Shown: positions 1-8,094 of the stretch, piece by piece | How positions within the stretch are numbered: position 1 is the stretch's first letter | Layout of the letters: the number at the start of each line of letters is the position of its first letter | From: Cyclonatronum proteinivorum | Lineage (GTDB): Bacteria > Bacteroidota > Rhodothermia > Balneolales > Cyclonatronaceae | Reading direction: 5' to 3' | DNA length: 64,000 bases | NCBI RefSeq assembly: GCF_003353065.1 | Contig: NZ_CP027806.1 | Coordinates: 3,802,501-3,866,500, forward strand | Notes under the pieces: model-generated | Database searches by the model: none | What the model was told of the DNA's origin: nothing | The model's input: only the letters and a program-made list of their open reading frames with translations | Position numbers and translations under genes: made by a program

Positions 1-17
1 CTCTACGCCGCGGCTGT
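1..17 (+). repeat. Truncated copy of palindromic repeat, cut by window edge
   Basis: The first 17 bases are identical to 431-447, the right half and right flank of the palindromic repeat centred near 422. The rest of this copy would lie to the left of the window. Confidence 0.6.
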
Positions 18-311
18 TGCGGGTTTGTTTCGGGCTGTACGCCCGGCCCCGCGTGCGCGCCTTCAGCGCTCGCGGGGGGAATGGTGGGGCGTGATGCGGT
101 TTCTATAAACATGCAACCCCTTCAGGGTTGATCCTGAGTCAGGCCGGGTTAGAATTTCGGCACATTTTCTTTAGATGGACGAGATTTGTGCGCATTTTTT
201 CATTCCAGATTCGGTCATTTCACGGTTCACGAAGCAAAATGGATATAATCGGAGAACCATAAAAGGTCATGCCCGCATGAAGGGATGGAGCCCCTTTACA
301 ATCGCACTATC

Positions 312-345
312 ATCCTGTCTATCCTGTAAATCATAAAAATCCTGT
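312..345 (+). repeat. Short direct repeats of ATCCTGT
   Basis: ATCCTGT occurs at 312-318, 321-327 and 339-345, separated by 2 and 11 bases and followed by an A-rich stretch. Similar phrase-like repeats are common in intergenic DNA of Bacteroidota relatives. No function is evident. Confidence 0.5.
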
Positions 346-400
346 TCAAAAACAGACGGACGTGATTTGGGATTTGGTAATGGAAAATTGGGGTCGTGTC

Positions 401-447
401 CCGACATGGTAGAGAAGCAATGCATTGCGTCTCTACGCCGCGGCTGT
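401..447 (+). repeat. Palindromic intergenic repeat, imperfect copy
   Basis: Positions 409-436 form a 28-base near-palindrome. The half-site is gtagagacgcaatg followed by its reverse complement, with one mismatch (a for c at 416). The flank to the left (gtgtcccgacatg) matches, on the opposite strand, the flank of the perfect copy at 15270-15297 (gtgtccctgcatg). The repeat unit is therefore longer than the palindrome. Confidence 0.8.
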
Positions 448-552
448 GGTAGGCTTGACGGACGCGTGCGGAATCTGGTATTGCGTTTCGTCTTATTAAA
501 TCAGATCATGCGTCCCATTCATGGTTTCCGGAATACATCAAGCATATTTTTT

Positions 553-1311
553 ATGCAGCCTTTTATTTTCAGCCACACGGTAAGAACATTCGAAACGGAC
601 GCGCGCGGCCTGATGACGGTTTCATCTCTGCTCAACATCCTTCAGTACGGCGCCGGTAAACATGCCGGGGAGCTCGGCTGGTCGGTGCGGGCGTTGCATA
701 ACAGCGGTAAAACATGGGTGCTTCAGCGTTTTACGGTTGAAATGAATGAGCTGCCAGCGGATGGCGACACGATCACCCTTACAACGTATCCCAGTGGTTC
801 GGATAAGCTGCTGGCGTACCGTGATTATAAGGTGGAGGACGCTTCAGGCAAGGTGCTGGTTTTGGCTACTTCGGCCTGGGTTATTCTGGATTTGCGGGCA
901 CGGCGCGTTACGCCTATCCCTGATACCGTTAGTGCCATAAGCACGCGTTTTGGTCCTAAGCTGAAAGCAAAGCCCGGCACCCGGCTTACTGACTGGCAGC
1001 CGGAAGCGGATGAGAAGGCCCCCGTTTTTCGGGTCCGACGGCATGATATGGATTTGAACGGACATCTCACCAACGTGACCTATGCCGAGTGGGGCCTGGA
1101 AGCTGTGCCTGAAGAAATTTTCAGCAAGGGTCAGCTGAAGGAAATCGATATCGTGTTTAAGGCGGAATCTTTTTTTAACGACCGTATCAGCTCGCACCTG
1201 AGAACATCCGCTGTTGAGGGATCCGCTGACATTCGCTTTCAGCACATGCTGCGCCGGGAATCGGATCAGAAAGTTACGGCACTGATGGAAACGAGCTGGC
1301 AGAAACCCTGA
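553..1311 (+). CDS. Acyl-ACP thioesterase (FatA-like double hotdog)
   Basis: Predicted to release fatty acids from acyl carrier protein in the cytoplasm. The 252-residue product has the two-hotdog layout of bacterial acyl-ACP thioesterases. The N-terminal half carries TWVLQRFTVEM and the WVILDL strand. The C-terminal half carries the D-x-N-x-H-x-x-N signature (DMDLNGHLTNVTYAEW, about residues 173-188), the family's catalytic region. I start at 553 because the preceding in-frame codons run through an intergenic repeat and upstream residues lack homology. There is no clear Shine-Dalgarno site. It stands alone, upstream of the Rrf2 gene on the same strand with a 235-base gap. The class is well supported; chain-length preference cannot be read. 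Confidence 0.82.
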   Translation: MQPFIFSHTVRTFETDARGLMTVSSLLNILQYGAGKHAGELGWSVRALHNSGKTWVLQRFTVEMNELPADGDTITLTTYPSGSDKLLAYRDYKVEDASGKVLVLATSAWVILDLRARRVTPIPDTVSAISTRFGPKLKAKPGTRLTDWQPEADEKAPVFRVRRHDMDLNGHLTNVTYAEWGLEAVPEEIFSKGQLKEIDIVFKAESFFNDRISSHLRTSAVEGSADIRFQHMLRRESDQKVTALMETSWQKP

Positions 1312-1446
1312 CGGTTTTCTTCTCCTGCTTTCGGTTTCGTTCATTTACGACCTGCCAAGGCTGAGGGATGGCAGGCGGCGGTGCGCGCAAAATAGCGAGC
1401 GCTTTGGCTAAAACTTTGGTAGTCAACGGTAAATCATATTTAGGGC

Positions 1447-1539
1447 TAAAATCAGATATCGAAATAAAAAATCTGAATTTAGATTTTATATAACCTAAAG
1501 TTACCCTATATTCTAATATCAATATCCGATATAGAATAT
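1447..1539 (+). promoter_or_regulatory. Candidate operator region for the Rrf2 gene and cbb3 operon
   Basis: Two dyads lie in very AT-rich DNA just upstream of the Rrf2 start at 1547. One is taaaatcagat (1447-1457) against atctgaattta (1471-1481), which is its reverse complement apart from one extra base. The other is atattcta (1508-1515) against tagaatat (1532-1539), a perfect pair. Rrf2 regulators often bind AT-rich dyads over their own promoters, so autoregulation is a reasonable inference. No promoter elements were assigned. Confidence 0.5.
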
Positions 1540-1546
1540 TACCATT

Positions 1547-2005
1547 ATGCAATTTCTCTCCTTAGGCACCCAATACACGCTTACCGCCCTGATCTTCCTG
1601 AGTCGTCAGGAGCAAGGTACTGCGGTTTCAGCGTCCAAGCTGGCTGAGCCCTTAAACAGCCCCAGCACTTATCTGAGCCAAATGCTCACCCGCCTTATAG
1701 AGCCGGGTATCATCGGCACACGGCGGGGAATCCATGGAGGGGTGTATCTGGCTAAAGAAGCCGCTGAAATTTCGATATATGATATTGTTACGGCGGTTGA
1801 AGGCGACGATTTCTTTAAAACCTGCTTTCTCGGTATAAGCGGCTGCGGCGATGTTGAGCCCTGCCCTTTCCATGAGGAGTGGGGGAAGAAAAGAGGGGAT
1901 ATCGAGGAGTGGCTGCGCGCGACTTCGCTTGATGACCTTGCCAATGACCTGTCAAATCATCTTAGTAATGGCCTGTTTCAGTTTGAGCGCAAAGCCCAAG
2001 TCTGA
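1547..2005 (+). CDS. Rrf2-family Fe-S transcriptional regulator
   Basis: A 152-residue winged-helix regulator of the Rrf2 family (IscR, NsrR and RsrR relatives). The N-terminal helix-turn-helix (about residues 10-70) includes the typical S-x-x-Y-L-S-Q-M-L-x-R-L recognition helix and the GIHGGVYLA wing. Three cysteines, C93, C100 and C106 (C-x6-C-x5-C), are placed where family members bind a [2Fe-2S] or [4Fe-4S] cluster. A redox, NO or Fe-S-status sensor is therefore likely. The stop lies 21 bases before ccoI, so it probably heads the cbb3 operon and controls it. Two dyads sit upstream of its start. The exact signal cannot be decided from sequence. Confidence 0.88.
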   Translation: MQFLSLGTQYTLTALIFLSRQEQGTAVSASKLAEPLNSPSTYLSQMLTRLIEPGIIGTRRGIHGGVYLAKEAAEISIYDIVTAVEGDDFFKTCFLGISGCGDVEPCPFHEEWGKKRGDIEEWLRATSLDDLANDLSNHLSNGLFQFERKAQV

Positions 2006-2026
2006 TTTATCTGAGTAACACCTGTT

Positions 2027-4477
2027 ATGTCAACTGAACTGTTAGAGAAAACCCAGTGTACCCATTGCGGCGAACCCTGTGACGAAGAAATAATCTCGAC
2101 TGAAGAGGCGCATTTCTGCTGTCATGGCTGCCAAACGGTTTATGAACTGCTTAATGAAAGCGGGCTGGGATCCTTCTATAAAATAGATCAGGAAAATCCC
2201 GGCATTTCCATGCGGAAGGTGAAACAGGCGTCGCAGTTCTCCCATCTCGATGATCCGCAGGTGATGCAGCCGCTGCTGGATTTCAACGACGGTAAGACGG
2301 CGCGGGTAACCCTGCGTCTGCCGCAAATCCACTGCAGCTCCTGTATTTATCTGCTCGAGAATCTGCACAAGCTGGATTCGGGGGTTAAAAGTGCCGAAGT
2401 CTTTTTCGACCGCCGCGAAGCCGCCATCACTTTCAATATAGAGGCGCTCCCGCTTTCGGGGCTTGCCGCGCTGCTCAGCCGTATCGGCTATGAGCCGGAT
2501 CTGAGCCTGGATCATCTCAGCAAAAAGAAACAGCGCGCCACCAACCGCCCGCAGCTGCTTAAAATCGGTATTGCGGGTTTTGCATTTGGCAACATCATGC
2601 TGTTCAGCCTGCCGGAGTACCTTGCGGGTCCCGGCGGTATTGATGCGCAGTTTCTGAAGCTTTTCGGCGGACTCAACATCATTCTGGCTCTGCCGGTATT
2701 TTTGTACAGCGCTTTGGATTTCTACAAGCCCGCCCTGGCAAGTATTCGTCAGCGGCAGTGGAGCATGGATATTGCCATTTCGCTGGGTATCATGGCGATG
2801 TTCTTCCGCAGTCTGTATGAGATTCTATCCGGCATGGGTGTCGGCTATATGGATTCGTTTGCGATGTTGGTGTTCTTCCTGCTTGTCGGGCGGCTGTTTC
2901 AGCAAAAAACCTACGAGAGCCTGTCCTTCGACCGTGATTTTAAGTCTTACTTTCCGCTTTCCGTTATCCGCATAACGGAAAAGGGGGATGAAGAAAGCGT
3001 TGCTGCAACCCGCATAGAAGCCGACGACAAAATTCTGATCCGTAACGGTGAGCTGGTTCCGGCTGATGCCATCCTGCTCGATGAAGACGCCTGGCTCGAT
3101 TACAGCTTCGTGACCGGGGAATCCGAGCCCGTGCACATGCAGAAAGGCGCCCTTGTGTACGCCGGCGGGCGCAATGTAAAAACTGCTGCCCGCTTCAAAA
3201 CGGTGAAAGCGGTTTCGAGTAGCTACCTTACCCGCCTTTGGAACAGCGAGACTTTCCGGAAGCCCAAGCCGAAAGGCCTGCACTCGACTTCCGGCCGCTT
3301 CAGCCGCTATTTTTCTCCCGCCATTCTGGGCGTAGCAAGCCTTGCTGCCGCGTACTGGCTGTTCTTCGGGGAAGTCGGTCTGGCCCTAAATGCTTTCACC
3401 GCGGTGCTCATCATCGCCTGCCCCTGCGCCATTGCGCTATCTGCCCCATTCACTCTGGGCTGGGCGACCAAGATTTTGGGCAAGAACAAAATTTATCTCA
3501 AGAACTCCGAAGTAACGGAACAGTTTGCGGCGGTTACGAGCGTCGTTTTCGATAAAACGGGTACGCTCACGCACCGCGATCAGGCGCACGTCCGCTTTGC
3601 AGGACGCAACCTGGACCCTGATGAAAACCGGCTGCTCCTTTCTGCCCTGCACGAAAATACCCATCCGCTCGGTCGCGCGGTTTATCAGCACCTTCAGTCT
3701 GAAATCAGAGAGCCCATGCGCGAGCTGCTTCTTAAGCCCGATCACTACCGCGAAGAAAGCGGCAAGGGTGTAGAAGTCGTTTTTGGGGATAAGACCATCC
3801 GAATCGGTTCCGCTGTATGGGTGGGCGTCCCTAAGGATACGGAAGCCGATGCCCTGGCTTCGCGGGTGTATATCAGTTTTGACGGCATTGTGCCCGGCTA
3901 CTTTGAGCTGCAGAATCAGTACCGCAGCGGCATGAACGAGCTGATCGGGAACCTGCGCAGCCGTCTGAGCGACAGCGTGTTTCTGCTCTCCGGCGACAAT
4001 GATCAGGAGAAGCGCAACCTGCTTCCGGTATTCGGCAGCGAAGACCGGCTGCGATTCCGTCAAAGCCCGCACGACAAGCTTGCATTTGTGGACGGTCTCA
4101 AAGCGGGTCAACAGGAAGTACTCATGATCGGCGACGGACTCAACGATGCCGGTGCATTGCGCTCAAGCACCGTGGGCATTTCGCTGGCAGAAGACACAAG
4201 TAGCTTCACCCCCGCGAGTGATGTCATCATGGAAGCGGGCTCCCTAAGCCTGCTCGACCGCGTGCTTGCCTTCTCCCGCAGCGCCATCACCATCATTTAC
4301 ATCAGCTTCGGTATTTCCATCCTGTACAACATCATCGGACTGAGCTACGCCGTAACCGGCACCCTCTCCCCGCTGATTTGTGCCATCATTATGCCGATCA
4401 GCTCCATTTCTGTCATCCTTTTCACTACCCTGGCCACCCACTGGGTCGCCCGGAAAAACCAGCTTAAAACGACATGA
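2027..4477 (+). CDS. ccoI: Cu-transporting P-type ATPase CcoI (cbb3 oxidase maturation)
   Basis: An 816-residue P1B-type ATPase that exports copper for cytochrome cbb3 assembly. The N-terminus has a cysteine-rich metal-binding region (C11, C14, C18, C31, C32, C35), typical of CcoI/FixI, followed by a heavy-metal-associated domain with CSSC at 103-106. The membrane copper motif CPC is at 465-467. The phosphorylated aspartate is D509 in DKTGTLT. An HP dipeptide lies in the nucleotide-binding domain (THPLG) and GDGLND is at 702-707. About eight membrane helices are expected. Its last four bases overlap the ccoS start (ATGA), and ccoNOQP follows, which separates it from general CopA exporters. 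All catalytic residues are present. Confidence 0.93.
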   Translation: MSTELLEKTQCTHCGEPCDEEIISTEEAHFCCHGCQTVYELLNESGLGSFYKIDQENPGISMRKVKQASQFSHLDDPQVMQPLLDFNDGKTARVTLRLPQIHCSSCIYLLENLHKLDSGVKSAEVFFDRREAAITFNIEALPLSGLAALLSRIGYEPDLSLDHLSKKKQRATNRPQLLKIGIAGFAFGNIMLFSLPEYLAGPGGIDAQFLKLFGGLNIILALPVFLYSALDFYKPALASIRQRQWSMDIAISLGIMAMFFRSLYEILSGMGVGYMDSFAMLVFFLLVGRLFQQKTYESLSFDRDFKSYFPLSVIRITEKGDEESVAATRIEADDKILIRNGELVPADAILLDEDAWLDYSFVTGESEPVHMQKGALVYAGGRNVKTAARFKTVKAVSSSYLTRLWNSETFRKPKPKGLHSTSGRFSRYFSPAILGVASLAAAYWLFFGEVGLALNAFTAVLIIACPCAIALSAPFTLGWATKILGKNKIYLKNSEVTEQFAAVTSVVFDKTGTLTHRDQAHVRFAGRNLDPDENRLLLSALHENTHPLGRAVYQHLQSEIREPMRELLLKPDHYREESGKGVEVVFGDKTIRIGSAVWVGVPKDTEADALASRVYISFDGIVPGYFELQNQYRSGMNELIGNLRSRLSDSVFLLSGDNDQEKRNLLPVFGSEDRLRFRQSPHDKLAFVDGLKAGQQEVLMIGDGLNDAGALRSSTVGISLAEDTSSFTPASDVIMEAGSLSLLDRVLAFSRSAITIIYISFGISILYNIIGLSYAVTGTLSPLICAIIMPISSISVILFTTLATHWVARKNQLKTT

Positions 4478-4698
4478 GTGTAATGTACATGCTGATCGCT
4501 TTCAGCCTTATTCTCGCAGCAATGTTTTTACTGGCCTTCATTTGGGCCATGCGCGACGGGCAGTACGAAGACAAATACACGCCCAGTGTACGCATCCTTT
4601 TTGATGATGCGCCCATAGAACAAGATGAAGATTCCAAAGAACATCCTTCAATACAGCAACAGCAACAGCAACAACGAAACGAAACAAAAAAGCACTAA
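4474..4698 (+). CDS. ccoS: cbb3 oxidase assembly protein CcoS
   Basis: A 74-residue protein with one N-terminal membrane helix (about residues 5-25) followed by the CcoS-typical WAMRDGQYED segment. CcoS is needed for cofactor insertion into cbb3 oxidase in other bacteria. It overlaps the end of ccoI by four bases, indicating translational coupling. The C-terminal tail is hydrophilic with a glutamine run (about residues 60-67) encoded by cag/caa triplets, a low-complexity tail that probably varies between strains. Confidence 0.88.
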   Translation: MSVMYMLIAFSLILAAMFLLAFIWAMRDGQYEDKYTPSVRILFDDAPIEQDEDSKEHPSIQQQQQQQRNETKKH

Positions 4699-4751
4699 AA
4701 GCTTCCCAATAAAGACGAGATATACCATCACACCAATAAACAATTGTAAAT

Positions 4752-6935
4752 ATGGCAACTGAAACCTTCTATTACGACAACAAGATTGTCCGCAATTTTG
4801 CGATTGCGACGGCAATTTGGGGTGTAATCGGGATGCTGGTCGGCATAATCATTGCGATTAAGCTGTTTGCGCCGAACTTCCTGGGCTTCATACCGGAGCT
4901 CTCGTACGGCCGCCTGCGTCCGCTGCACACCAATGCCGTTGTTTTTGCCTTTGCGGGTAACGCCATTTTCCTGGGGGTCTATTACTCATTACAGCGCCTT
5001 TGTAAGAGCCGTATGTGGAGCGATACCCTGAGTAAACTCAACTTCTGGGGCTGGCAGGCCATTATCGTATCGGCCGTGTTCACCCTTCCCTTTGGCTTTA
5101 CCCAAAGCAAAGAATATGCTGAACTTGAGTGGCCCATCGCCATCGCCATCGCCGTAGTCTGGGTGATTTTTGGCGTCAATATGATGATGACCATCTATAA
5201 GCGCCGGGTTAAACACATGTATGTGGCGATCTGGTTCTATATCGCGACCTTCATTACCGTAGCCGTGCTGCACATCGTGAACAACCTGGTACTACCGGTT
5301 GATGCGCTCAAGAGCTACTCCATGTTTGCAGGCGTGCAGGATGCGCTGGTGCAGTGGTGGTACGGTCACAACGCGGTTGCGTTCTTCCTTACGACCCCGT
5401 TTTTGGGCTTCATGTACTACTTCATCCCGAAAGCGGCGAACCGTCCGATTTTCTCTTACCGTCTTTCTATTGTCCACTTTTGGGCACTGATCTTCATTTA
5501 CATCTGGGCAGGACCTCATCACTTGCTGTACACCGCCCTTCCGGGCTGGGCACAGTCGCTGGGCGTGGTGTTCTCGGTTATGCTTATTGCGCCTTCCTGG
5601 GGTGGTATGATCAACGGTCTGTTTACCCTGCGGGGTGCCTGGGACCGCGTGCGTCAGGATCCGGTACTTAAATTCCTGGTCGTTGGTGTAACGGCTTATG
5701 GTATGGCAACCTTTGAAGGGCCGATGATGTCCTTCAAGAGTGTGAACGCCATCACGCACTATACCGACTACGTAATCAGCCACGTGCACACCGCAGCCCT
5801 TGCCTGGAACGGTGGTCTGACCTTCGCGATGCTGTATTTCATTGTTCCGCGTATTTTCGGGACCAAGCTGCACAGTATCAAGCTGGCCAACTTCCACTTC
5901 TGGGCCGCTACGATGGGTATGGTGATTTACGTGATCCCGATTTACTGGGGCGGAATCACACAGTCGCTGATGTGGAAAGAATTCACCGCTGAAGGTACCC
6001 TGATGTACCCCAACTTTATGGAGACGGTAACCCACCTGATCCCGATGTACATTGCCCGTACGCTGGGCGGTACCCTGTATCTCACTGGTGTACTTGTGGG
6101 AACGTACAACCTGTTCAAGACCATGAAACAGGGCTCGCTGATTGCTGATGAGAAGGCTGAAGCGCAGGTTGCTGTAGCTGAATCTGCGGCGCGCAAAGAA
6201 AGCACCTTCCACCGCTGGCTGGAGTCCAAGCCAACGCTGTTCACCGTGCTTACAACCGTTGCCATCCTGATTGGGGGTATTGTTGAATACGTACCTACCG
6301 CGCTAATCAGCTCGAATGTACCGACTATTGCCAGCGTGCAGCCTTACACCCCGCTTGAGCTGGAAGGCCGCGATATTTACATCGCAGAAGGTTGTTTGGG
6401 ATGTCACTCTCAGATGATTCGTCCGTTCCGTTCTGAAACCGAGCGCTATGGCGAATATTCCAAAGCCGGTGAGTTTGTGTACGACCGACCCTTCCTTTGG
6501 GGCTCGAAACGTACCGGACCAGACCTGCACCGTGTAGGCGGCAAGTATCCTGATTCCTGGCACTATATGCACTTCATGGATCCGTACTCCACTTCGCCGG
6601 GCTCGATTATGCCGGCCTATTCGTGGTTTGTTGAGCGCGAAGTAAACGTAGACCGGATTCCGGCTAAGATCAGAACCCTGCAGCGCCTCGGCGTGCCTTA
6701 CGCAGAAGGCTTTGATCAGCAAGCCATCGATCATTACCGGCGTCAGGCTGAAGAAATCGCCAATGGTCTTAATGCCAGCGGTTTCGAAGCTGCCTGGAAC
6801 AGTCATATGGTGGCTATGATCGCCTATATGCAGCGTCTGGGTACTGATATTAGTGCACAGCCGGGCGAACGCGCGCATGCTATTCCGCTCCGGGATGATA
6901 CGCCCGAAGCTGCTACCACAGCGAGTCAGGACTAA
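4752..6935 (+). CDS. ccoNO: Fused CcoN-CcoO, cytochrome cbb3 oxidase subunits I and II
   Basis: A 727-residue fusion of the catalytic subunit (about 1-480) and the membrane-anchored mono-heme cytochrome c subunit (about 500-727), located in the inner membrane. In the CcoN part, H59 in RLRPLHTNA is a heme b ligand candidate. H206 (WYGHNAV) and H256/H257 (GPHHLLY) fit the CuB ligands, and H344/H346 (SHVHT) fit the high-spin and low-spin heme ligands. In the CcoO part, the heme c motif is C548-L-G-C551-H552 and a methionine ligand probably lies in SIMPAYSW. The fusion is common in Bacteroidota relatives. The gene sits between ccoS and ccoQ in one operon. Confidence 0.95.
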   Translation: MATETFYYDNKIVRNFAIATAIWGVIGMLVGIIIAIKLFAPNFLGFIPELSYGRLRPLHTNAVVFAFAGNAIFLGVYYSLQRLCKSRMWSDTLSKLNFWGWQAIIVSAVFTLPFGFTQSKEYAELEWPIAIAIAVVWVIFGVNMMMTIYKRRVKHMYVAIWFYIATFITVAVLHIVNNLVLPVDALKSYSMFAGVQDALVQWWYGHNAVAFFLTTPFLGFMYYFIPKAANRPIFSYRLSIVHFWALIFIYIWAGPHHLLYTALPGWAQSLGVVFSVMLIAPSWGGMINGLFTLRGAWDRVRQDPVLKFLVVGVTAYGMATFEGPMMSFKSVNAITHYTDYVISHVHTAALAWNGGLTFAMLYFIVPRIFGTKLHSIKLANFHFWAATMGMVIYVIPIYWGGITQSLMWKEFTAEGTLMYPNFMETVTHLIPMYIARTLGGTLYLTGVLVGTYNLFKTMKQGSLIADEKAEAQVAVAESAARKESTFHRWLESKPTLFTVLTTVAILIGGIVEYVPTALISSNVPTIASVQPYTPLELEGRDIYIAEGCLGCHSQMIRPFRSETERYGEYSKAGEFVYDRPFLWGSKRTGPDLHRVGGKYPDSWHYMHFMDPYSTSPGSIMPAYSWFVEREVNVDRIPAKIRTLQRLGVPYAEGFDQQAIDHYRRQAEEIANGLNASGFEAAWNSHMVAMIAYMQRLGTDISAQPGERAHAIPLRDDTPEAATTASQD

Positions 6936-6960
6936 CCGAAACCAAAACTGAGATTACCCT

Positions 6961-7170
6961 ATGAGACGCGACGTTTTGGAAACCATTCAGGGGATCGAAA
7001 TTTTTCCCCTGATTTCCCTGGTCATTTTTGTCGGATTCTTCATCCTTATGCTCACCTATGTATTCAGTATGAGCAAAAACAAAGTTGAAGAACTCGAGAA
7101 CATGCCCCTTAGACCCGACTCTGACGAAGACGATATTTTCACCGCCGATTCCAAGGAAAAAAGGAACTGA
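6961..7170 (+). CDS. ccoQ: CcoQ-like small subunit of cytochrome cbb3 oxidase
   Basis: A 69-residue protein with a single membrane helix (about residues 14-36) and an acidic, charged cytoplasmic tail. Its size, topology and position between ccoNO and ccoP fit CcoQ, which stabilises the cbb3 complex. Sequence identity in this family is low, so the call rests on context. The gap to ccoP is two bases. Confidence 0.75.
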   Translation: MRRDVLETIQGIEIFPLISLVIFVGFFILMLTYVFSMSKNKVEELENMPLRPDSDEDDIFTADSKEKRN

Positions 7171-7172
7171 CA

Positions 7173-7844
7173 ATGGCTGAACAATCCAAAAAACCAAAAA
7201 ACGATCCCGATAAGAACCTGATCCTCGACGATGAACGGGATCTGCTGATGGATCATGAGTATGATGGCATTCAGGAGCTGGATAACAACATGCCGCCATG
7301 GTGGCTGTACGGCTTCTATGTGACCATCATTTTCGCGGTGGGCTACCTGCTGTACTATGATGTACTTGGATGGGGGCCTTCCCAGGAAGAAGAGTATGAA
7401 ATCGAGATGGCTATGGCCGCCGAGCGCTATGGCATTCAGGAAACAGAAGCCCGCGATTTTTCGCAGGCTGTGCTGCTCACCGATGCCGCAAGCCTGGAAC
7501 GGGGCCGCGAAGTATTCAACGCTTCCACCAACCTGTGTACAACCTGCCACGGGCAGAACGCACAGGGTCTGGTAGGGCCTGACCTCACCAATGAGTACTG
7601 GAAATACGGCTGCGATATGGAGTCGCTGATGGTAAGCATTAGTGAAGGCTTCCCCACCCGCGGTATGCCGGCCTATGGCAGCACTGTTCGCATTGGCGAT
7701 GACGATCTGGCGAAGCTTGCCAGCTATATCATCTCACTGCGCGGCACCAACCCTGCCGGCGCAAAAGCACCGGACATGAGCCGTTCTGAGCGCTGCGAAG
7801 ACCCGACTGCTGCCGGTGAAGATGTACCCGCAGCTGATGAGTAA
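7173..7844 (+). CDS. ccoP: CcoP, cytochrome cbb3 oxidase subunit III (single heme)
   Basis: A 223-residue membrane-anchored cytochrome c. The N-terminal CcoP-type domain contains YDGIQELDNNMPPWW followed by a membrane helix (about residues 46-68). A cytochrome c domain follows with C122-T-T-C125-H126 and a probable methionine ligand in TRGMPAYG. Proteobacterial CcoP carries two c-hemes; only one CxxCH is present here, the short form seen in Bacteroidota relatives. A GGA-containing site precedes the start. A long hairpin follows the gene at 7868-7910. Confidence 0.92.
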   Translation: MAEQSKKPKNDPDKNLILDDERDLLMDHEYDGIQELDNNMPPWWLYGFYVTIIFAVGYLLYYDVLGWGPSQEEEYEIEMAMAAERYGIQETEARDFSQAVLLTDAASLERGREVFNASTNLCTTCHGQNAQGLVGPDLTNEYWKYGCDMESLMVSISEGFPTRGMPAYGSTVRIGDDDLAKLASYIISLRGTNPAGAKAPDMSRSERCEDPTAAGEDVPAADE

Positions 7845-7867
7845 CAGCACGCTGCGCTGAAAATAAT

Positions 7868-7910
7868 GGGGCGTCAGCTGATTCATTCTAACGAATCGGT
7901 CTGATGCCCC
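7868..7910 (+). terminator. Long hairpin downstream of ccoP
   Basis: ggggcgtcag (7868-7877) pairs with ctgatgcccc (7901-7910) apart from one G-U pair, and the inner ctgattc/gaatcgg extends the stem. There is no U-tract, so this may be an mRNA-stabilising or processing hairpin rather than a terminator between ccoP and ccoG. Confidence 0.4.
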
Positions 7911-8094
7911 GATTTCAGCAAAACTTCCCCCTTTGCAATATACACTACACCCTAAAGCCCCGATGCGGAATCAGCATACGTACTTCCGCACCTTTCCGGA
8001 AAGACAGCCTTGCCTGCCCAACCGATTAATTTTACAATAAAAGTTCAAAACACATCCGGCACAGTAGTCCGGATTACAGAGAAAAGGCAACAAC

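Larger units (their letters stand above)
1..552. other. Gene-free, repeat-rich left edge
   Basis: I see no convincing gene here. The stretch holds two copies of a palindromic repeat family (1-17 and about 401-447) and three closely spaced copies of ATCCTGT (312-318, 321-327, 339-345). A reading frame is open from 367 into the thioesterase gene, but its first 60 codons run through the palindromic repeat and do not resemble any thioesterase N-terminus, so I treat them as non-coding. Confidence 0.6.

Noticed and set aside
367-552. In-frame N-terminal extension of the thioesterase gene
   Set aside because: It runs through the palindromic repeat and matches no thioesterase N-terminus; the ATG at 553 gives a normal length.
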